Part shown: in pieces, positions 10,738-23,575 of the stretch | Numbering within the stretch: position 1 is the first letter of the stretch | Layout of the letters: each line of letters opens with the position of its first letter | DNA from: Plantago elongata | Taxonomy: Eukaryota > Streptophyta > Magnoliopsida > Lamiales > Plantaginaceae | Reading direction: 5' to 3' | DNA length: 47,728 bases | NCBI GenBank assembly: GCA_036897095.1 | Contig: JAYMSP010000544.1 | Span: 1-47,728 of the forward strand | The notes under the pieces: model-generated | The model's database searches: none | Told to the model about the DNA's origin: nothing | The model's input: the letters and a program-made list of their open reading frames with translations, nothing else | Program-made: the position numbers and the translations under genes

Positions 10738-10824
10738 TATAAGCTGTACTCCAATCAAAATACATTCATCACTGCTTAATTGGCTAAAAATCCAAACTCT
10801 GTGCAATTCTCAATTCTTCTTGTC

Positions 10825-12523
10825 ATGTCTAAAGATAATAATTCAATGCACGTTGCAATGTTTCCATGGCTAGCTTTTGGTCACATGATTCCATACTTAA
10901 ACCTCGCAAAATACATAGCTCAAAGAGGCCATAGAATCTCCTTCATTTCCACCCCAAGAAACATTGATCGCCTCCCTAAATTGCCTCAAGAATTCGATTC
11001 TTCAATTTCTTTTGTTAAGATTTCCTTGCCAAGAGTTGAATATCTCCCGGAGAATGCCGAAGCTACTACAGATATTCGCAACGAGGAGATGGAATATCTC
11101 AAGAAAGCATACGATGGTCTTGAACCTGAGTTGACTCGTTTCCTGGAAGAGTCATGCCCGGACTGGATCATCTACGATTTCGCTCCGTATTGGCTGCCTC
11201 CAATTGCTTCTCGGCTCGGTATGTTCGGAACTCTAATAACTTGATCTTTTAAGGTTTAGAACCTAGAAGTTCTACGAGTCAACCACAAATAACTCCATCT
11301 AATCAATGTGCAAGTTCTAGCATTAAATTAAACTGTAAAAGTATTGATCACGGTGAATATATAAAATAATATAGGATCAAATGAAAGAGAAGTGATTATG
11401 ATCATCAATTATTCACAATGTTCTCATAGTTCCTTTTTGAAAGAGTCAAATTAATAGACTTTCTTAGAGTTTGTCTAAACCTATGTCTAATGCTTTGGTG
11501 ATTAAATTTTAATTTACAGGTATATCCAGGGCCTTCTTTCTCATCATGAACTCATGGTTTCTAGCATACTTGGGTCCGGTGGACGTCATGATAAATGGCT
11601 CGGATGACCGTACCAAACTTGAGGATTTTATGTTTCCCCCAAAATGGGTAAAATTTGAGACTACAGTCACTTTCAGGCGTTTTGAGGCGAATTGGATGCT
11701 AAGTGCACGTCAAAACTTTGAATCTGGCATCTCGGATGTACTTCGTACTGGCAAAGTTATTGAAGGGAGCGAAGCGATATTTTTGAAAGATTGTCGTGAA
11801 TTTAAACCTGAGTGGTTTCATTTACTCGAAGAGCTCCACGGAATTCCAGTAGTTTCCGTGGGACTAATGCCAAAATTTGAGCTAGGGGATGGAGGCAAAG
11901 AGCACGAATCATGGGGTTTTTTAAGAAATTGGCTAGATGGTCATAATAAGGCATCCGTGGTTTATGTTGCTCTCGGTAGTGAGGTCAATCCGAGTGTAGA
12001 TCAGTTGAATGAGTTAGCACTAGGGCTTGATTTATCTAGAGTTCCTTTCTTTTGGGTGTTAAGATCCTCCGAGTATGAATTACCAATCGGGTTTGAAAAT
12101 CGAGTAAGGGGTCGAGGAATAGTTTGGAGGAATTGGGCGCCCCAATCAAGGATACTGAGTCATGATTCAATAGGTGGATTCTTGACTCACTGTGGTTGGG
12201 GCTCTGTTGTGGAGGGACTCGCGTTAGGTCACCCATTAATCACATTGCCATTTTTAGTAGATCAAGGTATAAACTCTAGGGTGATTGTTGAAGAGGGATT
12301 GGGTATAGAAATCCCCAGGAATGACGAAGATGGATCTTACACAAGGGACTCGGTCTTAAACTCAATACGAATTGTTATGTCTGAAAGTAAGGGTGAAGTG
12401 ATAAGAGATAAAGTCAAAGATATAGGTGTTCTATTTGGGGATGAACAAATGCAAAATCGTTATGTGGATGAATTGGTTCAATTTCTTCAAGGTCACAAGA
12501 GCACGTCTAAAGTCATTGTCTAA
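10825..12523 (+). CDS. UDP-glycosyltransferase, family 91-like (copy 2)
   Basis: Exons 10825-11218 and 11520-12523 join across a 301-bp intron (donor g|gtatgt, acceptor tttacag|gt) to give 465 residues. The intron interrupts the same glycine codon as in copy 1, so it predates the duplication. His20 in [15 protein letters not shown] and Asp118 in YDFAPYW are the likely catalytic pair. The PSPG box at 337-380 (WAPQ ... FLVDQ) keeps the usual His at position 10 (LSHDS), unlike copy 1. The N-terminal acceptor domains of the two copies are nearly identical up to the intron, whereas the regions after it differ more, as in [20 protein letters not shown] against [20 protein letters not shown]. The frame is intact, so the gene is probably functional. 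Sugar donor and acceptor cannot be assigned from sequence. Confidence 0.93.
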
Positions 12524-13002
12524 AGAAATCTGCATAATTACTTCTATGAATCTAAATCTCCTTGATTGTGTGATGTACCGTGAAACTTTGTTTAATTGCC
12601 AATTGTCACCTCAGCTTGAAATGTTGCTGCATAATATTACCTATATGAATGTGGGGGTAAACTTTAACTGAAAATCGACTCAGATCGTGTTTGAGTAATA
12701 GGATCATGATAAGTTTTTCGTCATGTCATTAGGTGTTGCATGTTATATTTACATTACCTACTTGAAGATTGTTTAATATGTTTTAGACTTTTGTTAAAAA
12801 TAAAATCGAAAGTGAGAGGTTGTAATTAAATTTTTAGGACATGTCGATATAAACAAAGTAAAATTGGACTAAGACCAGTTATGAATGATGATCCATCTAG
12901 GAATCAAAGACATAGCCTAAGGACTGTTCCTCCATTAGAAGCGTAACATATAACATACAAAATCAAAACGGGAATAGTAGTAAATACCTCTAAACCTATT
13001 CG
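12524..13002. other. 3' region of UGT copy 2 and spacer
   Basis: Contains the 3' UTR and intergenic DNA. No further gene is supported; the frame at 12426-12671 overlaps the UGT end in another phase. Confidence 0.5.
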
Positions 13003-13478
13003 AATTACCGTTGAGACCCTGATCTCAATAGGTAATTAGTGATACAGATTACTAAGCTTTTCATTCATGGGAACGGCCTCCAAGGATATCATGATACGAT
13101 TTAGAGAAGAAGGGAAGGAATCTCTTACAAGAGAGAAGGGTCCTTGCAAGGTGGTATCACCTTTCGATTGTGGGTTCATGCTTTTCATCAGTAGGGTGAC
13201 TTTATTCATAATCAACTATCAAAATACAACTAGGGTTCTTGGTATTTATACCAGATGCTCCTTCTAAGATTCGAGCAAGGGGCATGTTCCTATTCTACGG
13301 GTCGTGGGCGTTTATTCCTATATATGGTTACAAACCAAATTAACTAAATTAAAAGAGATAATTGAAGCAAAAGATAAATTAAATAAGATATTTGAGATAT
13401 TTATGTGCCTTCAGTTTGCACTGGTACTCGTTAAAGCAGGATCGTGATAAGATCAAATCCAGGGTCTTAACAATTACC
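13003..13478 (-). mobile_element. Solo-LTR-like insertion with direct repeats
   Basis: A 462-bp segment (13010-13471) is flanked by identical aattacc (13003-13009 and 13472-13478). Its ends are short inverted repeats (gttgagaccctg on the left, cagggtcttaac on the right). Read on the minus strand it begins near tgttaagaccctgg, contains a ggtataaatacc TATA-like word followed by aagaaccctag and an aataaag word, and ends gggtctcaac. This is the layout of a retrotransposon LTR with promoter and poly(A) signal. A canonical LTR would end in CA and have a 5-bp duplication, so the exact ends are uncertain, and a non-autonomous DNA element is possible. It contains no coding domain. Confidence 0.6.
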
Positions 13479-13519
13479 TAGTATACTACTCCCCAAAAAA
13501 CTCGAAGCTCAGAGAACCC

Positions 13520-14713
13520 TTAGGGCACATTTGGTATGGAGTATTTGAGGGGATTTGGGTTCAAATCCACCCAATTGCCTCGTTTGGTTGAATTTGAACG
13601 GCCCGATGGGCTAGCCTTTCGAAATTCCTTTATCATTGGGCTTTTGGATTTAATGTTGGTGAAATACTAAGCGAGGGTATGTATTTCAAAATGACAAATT
13701 TGAGAGATTTCAAATGAAAATTGAAGTGATCAACATAACTTTGCATGGACGATTAATTACAGAAATACCAACTAACGGACAAACCGTCTCCCAACATATG
13801 AAAGCGACATCACATATTTTTTCATTTGTTTTTGAACTTTTTTTGTCTCGTCAAATTTCAAACGCGAATAATTCGAAAAACAAAAAGTAAAAAATAAATA
13901 AATATCTCCAACGGATTAGTCTTTTCGAAATCTACAAATAGAGTTCACCCTTAACTATATTTTGATCATTCCATCTCAAACTCAATTTTATCTCTTAATT
14001 AAACTTAAATTGTAAAACAACCTCTAAATGTGTATATTTTTAGAAAAATAAAATCAATATTTTTTTTTTCCGATTTCAATGAAGTTTTGAGCCTTAATAA
14101 GTTATAAAACGACTTTAAAAGATGCTTTTGTTCATTTCAACTTATAAACGCTCTTATATTGTTTATGCATAACTTTTTGTTTTTTCTATGCTCTATTAAA
14201 ATTTACAGATTATTTGTCCAACTAATTAGGCTTTAACCACGTACTTATCATTGTTTTATGTTTAATTATGAACTCATTTATACGAAATGATAAATCAATT
14301 CTGTTAGAACAACTCATTTGTGTATACTATATACACGTAAGCCGAATCGATGTATAATATATAAGATTTCATGCGTTTTAGTTGGTGGGAAAATTCAAAT
14401 GGAATACAAAGTGCTCAAATTAGAGATTTCGCAACAACAAAATCAAATGCCAAATATTTTATTTCACAAAGGGGAATGTTAGTTGTAATTACCATTCACA
14501 ATTTTCGAAATACATAGTTCAAATAACTCTTCCACCAAAAAAGGTATTTGCATCGTAAATTGTGCAAATGACAACTACAAAAAAAATTCCAACCAAACGA
14601 ACATCTAATGGATTTCACAATTGAAATCCACTACAAAGCCTATTCATATTCTATTTAAATATGAACCACAAATCCCCACCTAATTTTGTTCATTTCAACC
14701 ACACCAACCCTTA
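13520..14713. mobile_element. PIF/Harbinger-like element (candidate)
   Basis: Segment 13523-14710 is flanked by TTA on both sides (13520-13522 and 14711-14713). Its ends are weak inverted repeats: gggcacatttggtatgg on the left, and on the right the complement of gggttggtgtggttgaa. A second matching word, gtttggttgaatttgaac, lies inside at about 13583. TTA duplication and GGG-starting ends fit Tourist/PIF elements. No transposase is present in about 1.2 kb. The short duplication could be chance, so this is tentative. Confidence 0.4.
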
Positions 14714-15390
14714 GGATAAGACAACATTTCCAGTCCCAAAAACAATAGTTCTGACTTCTGAATGCTAGTTTTGTTTAAAACCTCTACTAGAAAATTGGCA
14801 CTTGATTTTCGCGTGGTAATCTTCAACTAATTATTTTAAATGTAAAAATTATAAATTAATAATTAAAATTATCGTAGAACTATTAGATACATCGTCGCGA
14901 TATTAATTATAATGCTACATAGATTTTAATAAGAATAAATCATATAACGTGTTGGAATGTTCATAAAATAAATAGAAAAAATAAAATAAAAAACTCAAGT
15001 GAAGTTAATTACTTAATCTGTATCACTCAAGCGAATAAATCTATTTATATATATATATGTGTGGATGGACTATTGAAGTTATCTTGATGAATTTGCAAAA
15101 TAAATTTGTGTGTTAGATGATACTCATGTACGGACATTAATTGAGTTTGCAAAAGGACAAAGTGGTTCTAAAGAATTATGGAGCTGAATAAAATAACCGA
15201 TAAGCATAATTAACTGCGTCATGTACGTGAACTACTTAAATTAAAGGGTAAATTAGTAATTAACTAATTTGATCCACTAACTAACCTGGTTATATTTTTA
15301 TTTATATAATAGTAATAGATAATATTTAATAGACTACAAATTCGACCTTCTCCAAAGTTTCTCGGTGCGTAGAGTTGGTCACCACATCAT
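14714..15390. other. Spacer upstream of FTSH4
   Basis: AT-rich DNA without recognised features until the site II motifs. Confidence 0.5.
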
Positions 15391-15446
15391 TGGGCTTTTA
15401 TGATGGGCCACTTCTGCATTGCTGTCCAACAAACTACATCTGGGCC
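15391..15446 (+). promoter_or_regulatory. Site II (TGGGCY) cluster in the FTSH4 promoter
   Basis: Three TGGGCC/T words lie at 15391, 15404 and 15441, about 330-385 bases before the FTSH4 ATG. Site II elements are TCP-bound motifs known to be frequent in promoters of plant nuclear genes for mitochondrial and housekeeping proteins, which fits the gene. No TATA box is evident, also common for this class. Confidence 0.5.
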
Positions 15447-15773
15447 AAGTCCAATAACTGGTAATCGGTGAAGTCGTGTACAATCTCTGAACATGTAATT
15501 TTGTCAATCTAATTTCTGTTCAATTGGAAAAACAAGATCTTTTTTCTTTTCTTTTTTTTTCTGTAGCAAAACACAGAAGAAAACTTTCGTTTTTCACAAT
15601 CTAATCCCCATTTTTCCTGTCTCTCTTTGCTCTGATTAATCGCTTTACTTAATTTGAGCACCCAATCCGAGACTACCCTGTTGATTTTTTTCTCATTGCT
15701 AAAGGAACAAGCGAGTTTTTTGACCCACAAATCATCTTTTGCAATTCATTTTTCAATCTTTAATCCGGAGAAC

Positions 15774-18700
15774 ATGGTATTAAGGCGTCTCCTTACTCAG
15801 GTCAGTTGCTAAATCTTCAATCTTGTTCCGTTTCATGGTAATGATCTTGAATTGTAGTATAATTTCTTGTTACTATGGTATGCATCTCATTGGCTAGAAC
15901 CCTAATCTGTTTAATTGGTACCTTTCCTTTTGATTTGCGTTGCTATGGTGTGATAGACCTCATATTGAAGCTTCTCTAGTTTCAGTATTGTTATAATTGT
16001 AATAAAAATCGGGTCGTTTTATCATTGAGTTGCCAAATGTTATACTACTTGTAATTTTCCTAGACAAAATATGTAATTTCGTCAGCTTCTTTAGTTGAGC
16101 TCTGTTACTGGGTCTATACAACTGTTTTGTGTATTGTTGGCGATTTCCTATGACGGAAAGGCTCCTAAATGTATGTTTTCGTTGGGAGGACAATAGATCA
16201 GGTTTCTGATATGCTACAAACTTTTGTTAGGTTAAAAGGCATGACTCACATTTGAGGCAGTTGAGCTCTTTGACTGCACAGCGTTTTCGTGCCTCACCGT
16301 ATGCGAGAGATGGAGGTAGGCGTTAATATCTTGCTTACTGTAGCTTGTTCCCGGTAAATTGCCGTGTAATACAGACATATGGTTCTTTTAGATGTAAATT
16401 ATTCTTTGAGACTGACCTGTGAAGGCTTACTAGATCGAATATGTTACACTTTAGCTCTCTGAGCGAATAAGTAGGCTTGTTTAGCATATATCTGCCCTTT
16501 GAAAGAAACAAAAAATTGTTTCACATTAGAACCAGCTTTCAAGTTGGAGTTTATGGGTAATAGATGGATTTTTGTGAGCAATTATTGAATCCGCTGTTGA
16601 ATATATTAGGGTTATGTTTTAGTCTTCAATCTACTATGGATGCCTTCTTTGGTTTTACCAGTTCTGCACACAAGCTTTGAGACTTTGAGTAGTTCTGACT
16701 TCTGAGAATTGCTTTATGCTTAGCCTATACATATAAAATGTAGGTGCTTGTTACTACAATTACGATTTGACCTTAGCAGTTAGTCTTCAACGATTCTGTT
16801 ATGTATTATACTTTTGATCTGCCCGAAATTGCTTTGTCACTATTTAATTGCTTACGCAGTCGGGGTCTCAAATGTTGCTGGAGCACGTAATTTTGGAAAA
16901 TCAAGTTACTTTGGGAGTCTAGCACGTAGAGGGCGTGATGCTGATGCATCAAGTGATTCTGCATATCTCAGAGAGTTTACTCGTCGAAATGATCCAGAAG
17001 CAATCATACGATTATTTGAGAGTCAGCCTGCACTTCATCATAATCCATCAGCTGTTGCTGACTATGTCAGGGCTCTGGTTAAGGTTGATAGGCTTGACGA
17101 GAGTGAGTTGCTTAAGACCTTACAAAGAGGTGAGCACGTACACATTGTCCTTCTGGGATACCTTGGGTTTTGTGATAACAACTGTTTCACTCTCATGTGA
17201 GATTGAAGTATACTTTTTTGTAGTTTCTTGTTTTGACTTCCCCAGATATTTACCAATTATTATCTTGACAGGGATCTCAGGAACTGCCTATTCTCAGGCT
17301 GAAGAAGAAGGTATTGGAGCTTTCTCAGCTCTAAGAAATGCCGGTAAATCCTCGAAAGATGGAATTCTTGGTACCGCTGCTGCTCCTATACACATGGTGA
17401 CTGCTGAAGGAGGGCATTTCAAAGAACAGCTGTGGCGCACAGTTCGCGCTTTGGGAATGGCCTTCCTCTTGATTTCTGGTGTTGGGGCACTGATTGAGGA
17501 TAGAGGGATTGGCAAAGGTACCTTAGAATACATAAGGCTCTTCTAAGAGTTTGCACTGTAATCGAGTTCATCTCTGCATGAATTACGAGTATTTCTACTC
17601 TGCTTAACCTATCGCATTCTTTTAGGGCTTGGTCTACATGAAGAAGTGCAACCTAGTATGGAATCCAATACAAAGTTCAGTGATGTGAAGGGGGTTGACG
17701 AGGCAAAATTTGAGCTCGAAGAAATTGTACACTACCTTCGTGATCCTAAGGTATTTATGACATATCTGTAGTCGGTAAATCTGGTTCACCAAAAACTTCA
17801 GGAAATATATATGATTACATAATTGTCCTGGCAGTGGTAACTTTCAGAGTATAAACTGGACAAGCATTCAGTATGGCCTGTGCTTATTATTATCTCAGGT
17901 TTTCTTTAAGGCAGAAATGTATTTTACCCCTGAAGTTTGGCCTTCTGTGCAAAGTGCCCATAAAGTTTGCATATGTACCCCCCCAAGGAATTTTCAAACC
18001 TGGTGCGATTTCCCCCCAAGCTTATGTTGTCTTTACCAACTCCATCAGCGTTTTAAAGTGCTCACCAGGTGCAAATCACACCAGTCAGGGGGGGAATTCT
18101 GTGCATGCAAACTCAAGTCACTTTACACACAAGGCCAATTTTTTAGGGGTGGTCTGATGGTGATCAGACGTTTCGTGGGTTCCAATGTTTTTAATGTAGC
18201 TATTTTGTGAGTTCAGCGCTTCACACGTCTTGGTGGAAAGCTTCCAAAAGGTGTTCTTCTAGTTGGTCCTCCCGGGACTGGGAAAACTATGTTGGCAAGA
18301 GCTATAGCAGGAGAAGCTGGAGTTCCATTTTTCTCTTGCAGTGGCAGTGAATTTGAAGAGATGTTTGTAGGTGTCGGAGCTCGTAGAGTGAGGGATCTCT
18401 TTGCTGCTGCAAAAAAGAGGTCACCGTGTATTATTTTTATTGATGAGATTGATGCCATAGGAGGAAGCCGAAACCCAAAGGATCAACAGTACATGAAGAT
18501 GACTCTGAATCAGTTGCTTGTTGAACTTGATGGCTTTAAACAGAATGAGGGTATAATTGTCATTGCTGCAACTAATTTCCCAGAGTCACTGGATAAGGCA
18601 CTCGTGAGACCTGGACGGTTTGACCGCCACATTGTTGTTCCAAATCCAGATGTTGAAGGTCGGAGGCAGATCCTAGAAGTTCACATGACAAAGGTAATTG

Positions 18701-20022
18701 CTTCGTTTCCATTTCTGCATTAGGTTTAACTACTGTTAGAATGCAGTGAGTGGCGACTGACCTTTTATTTAGTTTGTGTTAAGAAAAAGTTTTAAGTTTT
18801 TGCTTAGGATTTAATGATTTCTTGAGCACCCTTTTTACATGTACTGAGTTATTTTTAGTAGACCCTTTACCAGCATCGTTATTCCTTTTTGGTTATGGCA
18901 TGGATTTCACCAACGGACTGTGTAAGTACCATTCTTAATATGGAGTCAGAGCCGTGTAAATCCTAGGGCAGTTATTGCTTTATTAATCTAAAGGGTATGC
19001 TTTCGTCAAGATACATGAGAAAGATTATGTTTCTGCTATCTCTTGTTATCTCTTACATTCTAGAAAGTGTGCATTATATCAAAGTCATTTTGACTACTGT
19101 TGGCTGACTTCTCTTCTCTTCACAGGTTCTCAAGGCAGAAGATGTTGATTTAATGATTATTGCCAGAGGAACCCCAGGATTCTCAGGAGCTGATCTTGCT
19201 AACTTGGTGAATGTTGCTGCACTCAAAGCTGCAATGGACGGCGCCAAGGCAGTAACCATGTTTGATCTGGAGTACGCCAAGGATAAAATCATGATGGGAA
19301 GTGAGCGCAAATCTGCGGTCATATCTCCTGAATCACGGAAGCTTACGGCTTACCATGAGGGAGGTCATGCTCTCGTAGCCATGCACACTGATGGAGCTTT
19401 ACCTGTTCACAAAGCAACTATCATCCCCCGGGGCATGGCACTGGGAATGGTCTCTCAGTTGCCCGACAAAGATGAGACAAGCATATCCCGAAAACAAATG
19501 CTTGCTCGTCTAAATGTTTGTATGGGTGGACGAGTTGCAGAAGAGCTAATTTTTGGCGAAAGTGAAGTAACTTCTGGAGCATCAAGTGATCTCCAACAAG
19601 CAACTAGTCTGGCCCGGGCAATGGTTACTAAATATGGGATGAGCAAGCAAGTGGGAGTCGTTACACATAACTATGATGATAATGGCAAGAGCATGAGCAC
19701 CGAAACGAGGCTCCTAATCGAGCAGGAAGTAAGAGACCTCTTGGAACAGGCATACAATAATGCAAAATACATTCTGACCACATATAACCACGAGCTTCAT
19801 GCTCTCGCAAATGCTTTGCTTGAGCAAGAAACTCTCTCAGGAACTCAGATCAAGGCCTTGCTTGCTCGGGTGAATTCTGGACCAACACAGCAGGTGCAGC
19901 AGCCATCTGTCACACAAAGCACCCCTCAGCCAAATGCTGCCTCAACTGCAGCAGCGGCTGCAGCAGCCGCTGCTGCTGCCGCAACTGCTGCAGCAAAAAC
20001 TAAGGGAATCGCACCCGTGTGA
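15774..20022 (+). CDS. FTSH4: Mitochondrial i-AAA protease FTSH4
   Basis: Seven exons (15774-15800, 16231-16315, 16860-17129, 17272-17517, 17626-17750, 18217-18693, 19126-20022), all with GT-AG borders and matching phases, give 708 residues. The product is an ATP-dependent zinc metalloprotease of the inner mitochondrial membrane that degrades unassembled or oxidised proteins. The basic, acid-poor N-terminus ([17 protein letters not shown]) fits a targeting peptide. One TM segment lies at about 186-202, consistent with an i-AAA topology. The AAA domain has Walker A GPPGTGKT 268-275, pore loop MFVG 300-303, Walker B IIFIDEID with D327/E328, and the SRH RPGRFDR. The peptidase has HEGGH 487-491 and Asp565 as third zinc ligand. 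The C-terminus ends in a long alanine run (coded around 19945-20000) and KGIAPV, as in plant FTSH4. Exon 1 codes only nine residues. Confidence 0.95.
17910..18160. repeat. Inserted C-run repeat in FTSH4 intron 5
   Basis: Intron 5 (17751-18216) contains an atypical block with ttacccctgaagtttggcc, gtgcccataaagtttgc, several runs of 6-7 C or G, and aggggtggt at the far end. Phrases of this kind (cccctgaagtttgg, cccataaagttt) recur in plant genomes as dispersed repeats. It does not disturb the splice sites. Family and ends are not resolved. Confidence 0.45.
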
Positions 20023-20935
20023 TCGTTTTGGATATTCACTGGATGAAATGTGCATAAGGTTAGTCATTTACATAAACGCATCTGTTTGAATAACCATATT
20101 ACTAGATTTAGATTTACTGCACGGGACGCCTGTATTCATGTTAATCCAGAAAGCTGTGGACAATTATTTGTAGCCAGATGATTGACTATGATTTCTGAAT
20201 CTTCTGAATGTAATCTGTGATAGACCGAAGGAGTATCTGATTCGGATATTCGTCTATTTTGTAGTTCATTGATCCTTTTTGTGATTCTGGTTAACACGTC
20301 TTGCGTATTACTATTCCAGATTTAGTAGCCAAGAAGCTGGCAGTTTCAATTGATAGAATATCTAACCAATATAGTACCGTACCTAACTCCATTGGTTTGT
20401 GTCTTGTGATAGTGTTGTTATGGACACATGTTTTGGCTACTGGCCACATATGGAACTACTACTCAGATTATTACACTACATTGGCTACACCAAGTTAACA
20501 TTTTATAACTGGTCGTTTTCTTCTGATTAGTCGGTCAGATATGAAGGGTCCATGAATACATTATGTTAAATAAAATGTCCCTAGGACAGAAACTTTGGGT
20601 TAATATACAGTGTGATGAAAATCACAATTCACAATATCACGGGTTCACCTAAGTAGTTGTATTTTATATTCCCCTAATGATTTAGAATTGCTCTTTAGAG
20701 TTGGACATTACAAAATTAACATAAAACTGCGGCATCCCAAATTGTCTATAGTCTGGACCCATTAAATTAAATTCTTGTTCTTTTCTCGAGATTATTAAGA
20801 TAGTGAATGAATATTACCCCTCTCGCTCTCCCCACCCTATACTGTTCTTTCTTTTTTCGTTCTCTTTTTCTTCTTGCCAAAACCCACCCTATATCTTTTT
20901 CACACTCACTCAATTTATATTAATCTATTTTTTAA
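20023..20935. other. FTSH4 3' region and spacer
   Basis: Contains the 3' UTR of FTSH4 and AT-rich spacer with short pyrimidine-rich tracts near 20820-20880. The 65-codon plus-strand frame at 20301 shows no family resemblance. Confidence 0.5.
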
Positions 20936-21003
20936 AACGGTTAAAGTGACTCGAACCCCGACCTATTAGTTAGAGTCGAAACGTCTTACCAACTGAATAA
21001 CAT
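20936..21003 (-). repeat. tRNA-derived SINE head relic
   Basis: On the minus strand the words cagttggtaagacg and, 30 bases later, ggggttcgagtcac resemble the A and B boxes of an RNA polymerase III promoter in a tRNA-related SINE. They are followed by tttaaccgtttt. The stretch does not fold as a functional tRNA (no matching acceptor stem seen). A related, more decayed piece is at 35970-36040. Confidence 0.45.
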
Positions 21004-21053
21004 TTCACTGTCTAATTTTATTAATGTAATACTTATTTTTCTGTAATTTATTA

Positions 21054-21296
21054 CTCCCTCCGTTCCAGAAAACTTCATATATAAGGGTAGGTGCGTAGTT
21101 TTATGCGAGAAGTTAAAGTAATGATAAAAGAAGGTGGAGAAAAGTGTAATTTTAGTGGTAAAATGTGTAAACTTTTGTGTAAAGTTGAGATTGTTTATTA
21201 TTTGTTAGTGGTGTGGTAATTTATTTTTTTATATGTATGAAATTTAATGGAATGATTAAAAATAACAGATGTATAAGTTTGTTGGGACGGAGGGAG
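21054..21296. mobile_element. Stowaway-type MITE
   Basis: The element starts ctccctccgttcc and ends ggacggagggag, with flanking TA on both sides (21052-21053 and 21297-21298). The ends, the TA duplication and the 243-bp length are characteristic of Stowaway (Tc1/mariner) MITEs in plants. No coding capacity. Confidence 0.92.
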
Positions 21297-21298
21297 TA

Positions 21299-23575
21299 GT
21301 ATACTCGTTTTATAAATTTCAAGAAGAATGTAGTTTGTGGAGTTGGTTAACATTTTCAATCCAACTATACTACTATTTTAAACTTCAGATCAAAATTTGG
21401 TTACAAGAGCATCACTCACTCAACTCTCAGCATCTCACTTCTCCTTTTCGTAGGTACGTACGTATTTGGTCAAATTGAGTTGTGTTTCTCGAATAGAATT
21501 GGAACTTGTGACAGTTAGCGTTAAGTTCAAGTATTAGATGAGAAGCAACTTTTCTCAATATATATCTTACATTTTGGTTTCATATATGATATCCTATCTC
21601 ATATCATATCTAAACTGCAATAAACTTAGCACATAGTATTAAATTCCACTCGATTGCCCTTGCAAAAATGTTCGAAATGCTTTTTCAAGTCTCCAAAAAA
21701 CCCAACTTCTAAAAGTCCATATAAAGCTATGGATTCGAAATCCTTTAACCCACAGTAGTTTACATTTAATATGTGGATAATTGCATATATTATATATTTT
21801 TTTAACTAGTCAATGGTCCGTTGATTCTCGATGGGGCATGGTGGTAAAATTCAAAAAAATAAAACATTGATACATTGTGCGTAACATATCTAAGGTTACA
21901 AACATTTTAATGCTAAAATGTGATAAATGTTACGATGTAATTGCGTGAAGCCTTCAATATCTCGTCGATATAGTCATGTACGACGATAAAAATTCACAAA
22001 AAATTGTAAAATAAAAAAACTTTAGTCATGCACTAAATATCCTGATATTTTCTACTCACACAATAAAAAAAACCCTCCAAATTTGTTGAATAGTTCCTTG
22101 TCTTACCATAAGTATTATCCCCTTCTCCATATATTAATACTTTCAATCCCTTCTTGGTGGTAACTTTCGATAACACAACTTATAATTAGGCATGACTAAA
22201 TACAGGTGAGGGGAGGTAGAGGACGAGTGTGCGAGAGATTGTTCCTGGCTCTTATTAGTGGTCATAGCAAATCAGATGAATATATGAAACTGTCTACTAT
22301 CAAAATTGATAGGGGTCTCGTCTTACGGGCTCATCATCATCTTGGGAATGAGTTTTTTTTGTCCCGCGTTGATTCAAAATATCATCTTTTCCTCGATGAT
22401 GTGTTTCTCTATATTAGTAACTATTAGCATTTTGACATTGCATAACTCATAAGATTGATCAATATTTCTCAAAGTATTATCACGCACCCAACCTTAAGGA
22501 CAATCCTTTGGTGTGACAACCCAAATCAATTAATGTTGTTGAGGAATTTTACCATGTATTTCTCATTGAGTCCGTCTTCTCCATTGTACCTTTAACGTCG
22601 ATCGTCTTCATGCATTATTTCCTACCTCCACAAATGTTTCTCGTCTCCATCCATGTGGTACTCCGTAAGAAATCAATTATCAAACCGAGAAAAAATAATC
22701 GGAGTTTAAGGTTTATATTTGAAAGTCATTTATAAATATACAAAAAAAAACAGGGAGCCATCAGTTGTATATTAAATGGAGGTGTTTCAATTGTCATATA
22801 CTTTAGAAAAAAATTCCCAATAATTCACATTTTGTTAGAAAATTATTCAAAGAATTACTATGCACTGACCTATTTTATTGATGGTGAAGGATGTGATGGT
22901 GGTGGGTGATGTTTAAATAAGAAGAAATGTAAGGTGGAAAAAACTAAAAAAATCAAAAGTCTAAAATAAGTTCATGTTTGGATGCTAAACTTTAAAAATA
23001 GAAAACGGACCAACATGTAAATGTTAAAATATAAATGACCTGGATGAGAAATTAAGAGGTGTTTATTAAGCAAGGCATATGTAAATTTCTCTAAAACTTT
23101 TTCTTGTCCTTTTATGCGTGAGTGTCCAAAATATATATTACTACCACTTTCAATGGGTCATCACAAAACCATTGAATAGTGGTGGTCGTCAGCTAAAACC
23201 ATTCTGATGATCACAAAAAGAAAAAAAAAATCATGTTTAATATATTGTACAAGTATTTAGAAGTTGAAATTAATTAAGTATTCTTAAAACTCGTTTTAAA
23301 ATTTATTTTATTGAAATTTAAATGCGAGTTTAAAAGTCATAAAATTTAAATAATTGAAATATAGTTAATAGTAATCTCTATTTGATAACGAAAAATCATA
23401 AAAATCAGTGTAACTTATATATATTTATATTTTTTATATTTTATTAAATATAAATAAATTAAAATTTAAAAGTAAAAAGAAAAACCCACTTATAAATTGG
23501 CCTTAAAGGCTTTCACAGTCCATGGTGTTCTATTGGAGCACCGGGAGCCAGCCGTGGTGCACAACCAACAAAATG
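21299..23575. other. Repeat-rich spacer without a gene
   Basis: AT-rich intergenic DNA. The 73-codon plus-strand frame at 22206 has no recognisable domain. No structured repeat with firm ends was found. Confidence 0.5.

Noticed and set aside
10780..10824. Extended N-terminus of UGT copy 2
   Set aside because: It would need a TTG start; the ATG at 10825 matches the family start and follows a TATA box at a normal distance.
13067..13267. 66-codon plus-strand frame
   Set aside because: Lies inside the solo-LTR-like element and shows no domain.
16935..17546. 203-codon plus-strand frame
   Set aside because: Runs through an FTSH4 intron; its last part is simply exon 4 of FTSH4 entered from the intron.
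20936..21003. A functional tRNA gene
   Set aside because: A- and B-box-like words are present, but no acceptor or anticodon stem forms; a SINE head relic is the better reading.
22206..22427. 73-codon plus-strand frame
   Set aside because: No recognisable domain, no promoter or splice context, and AT-rich spacer on both sides.
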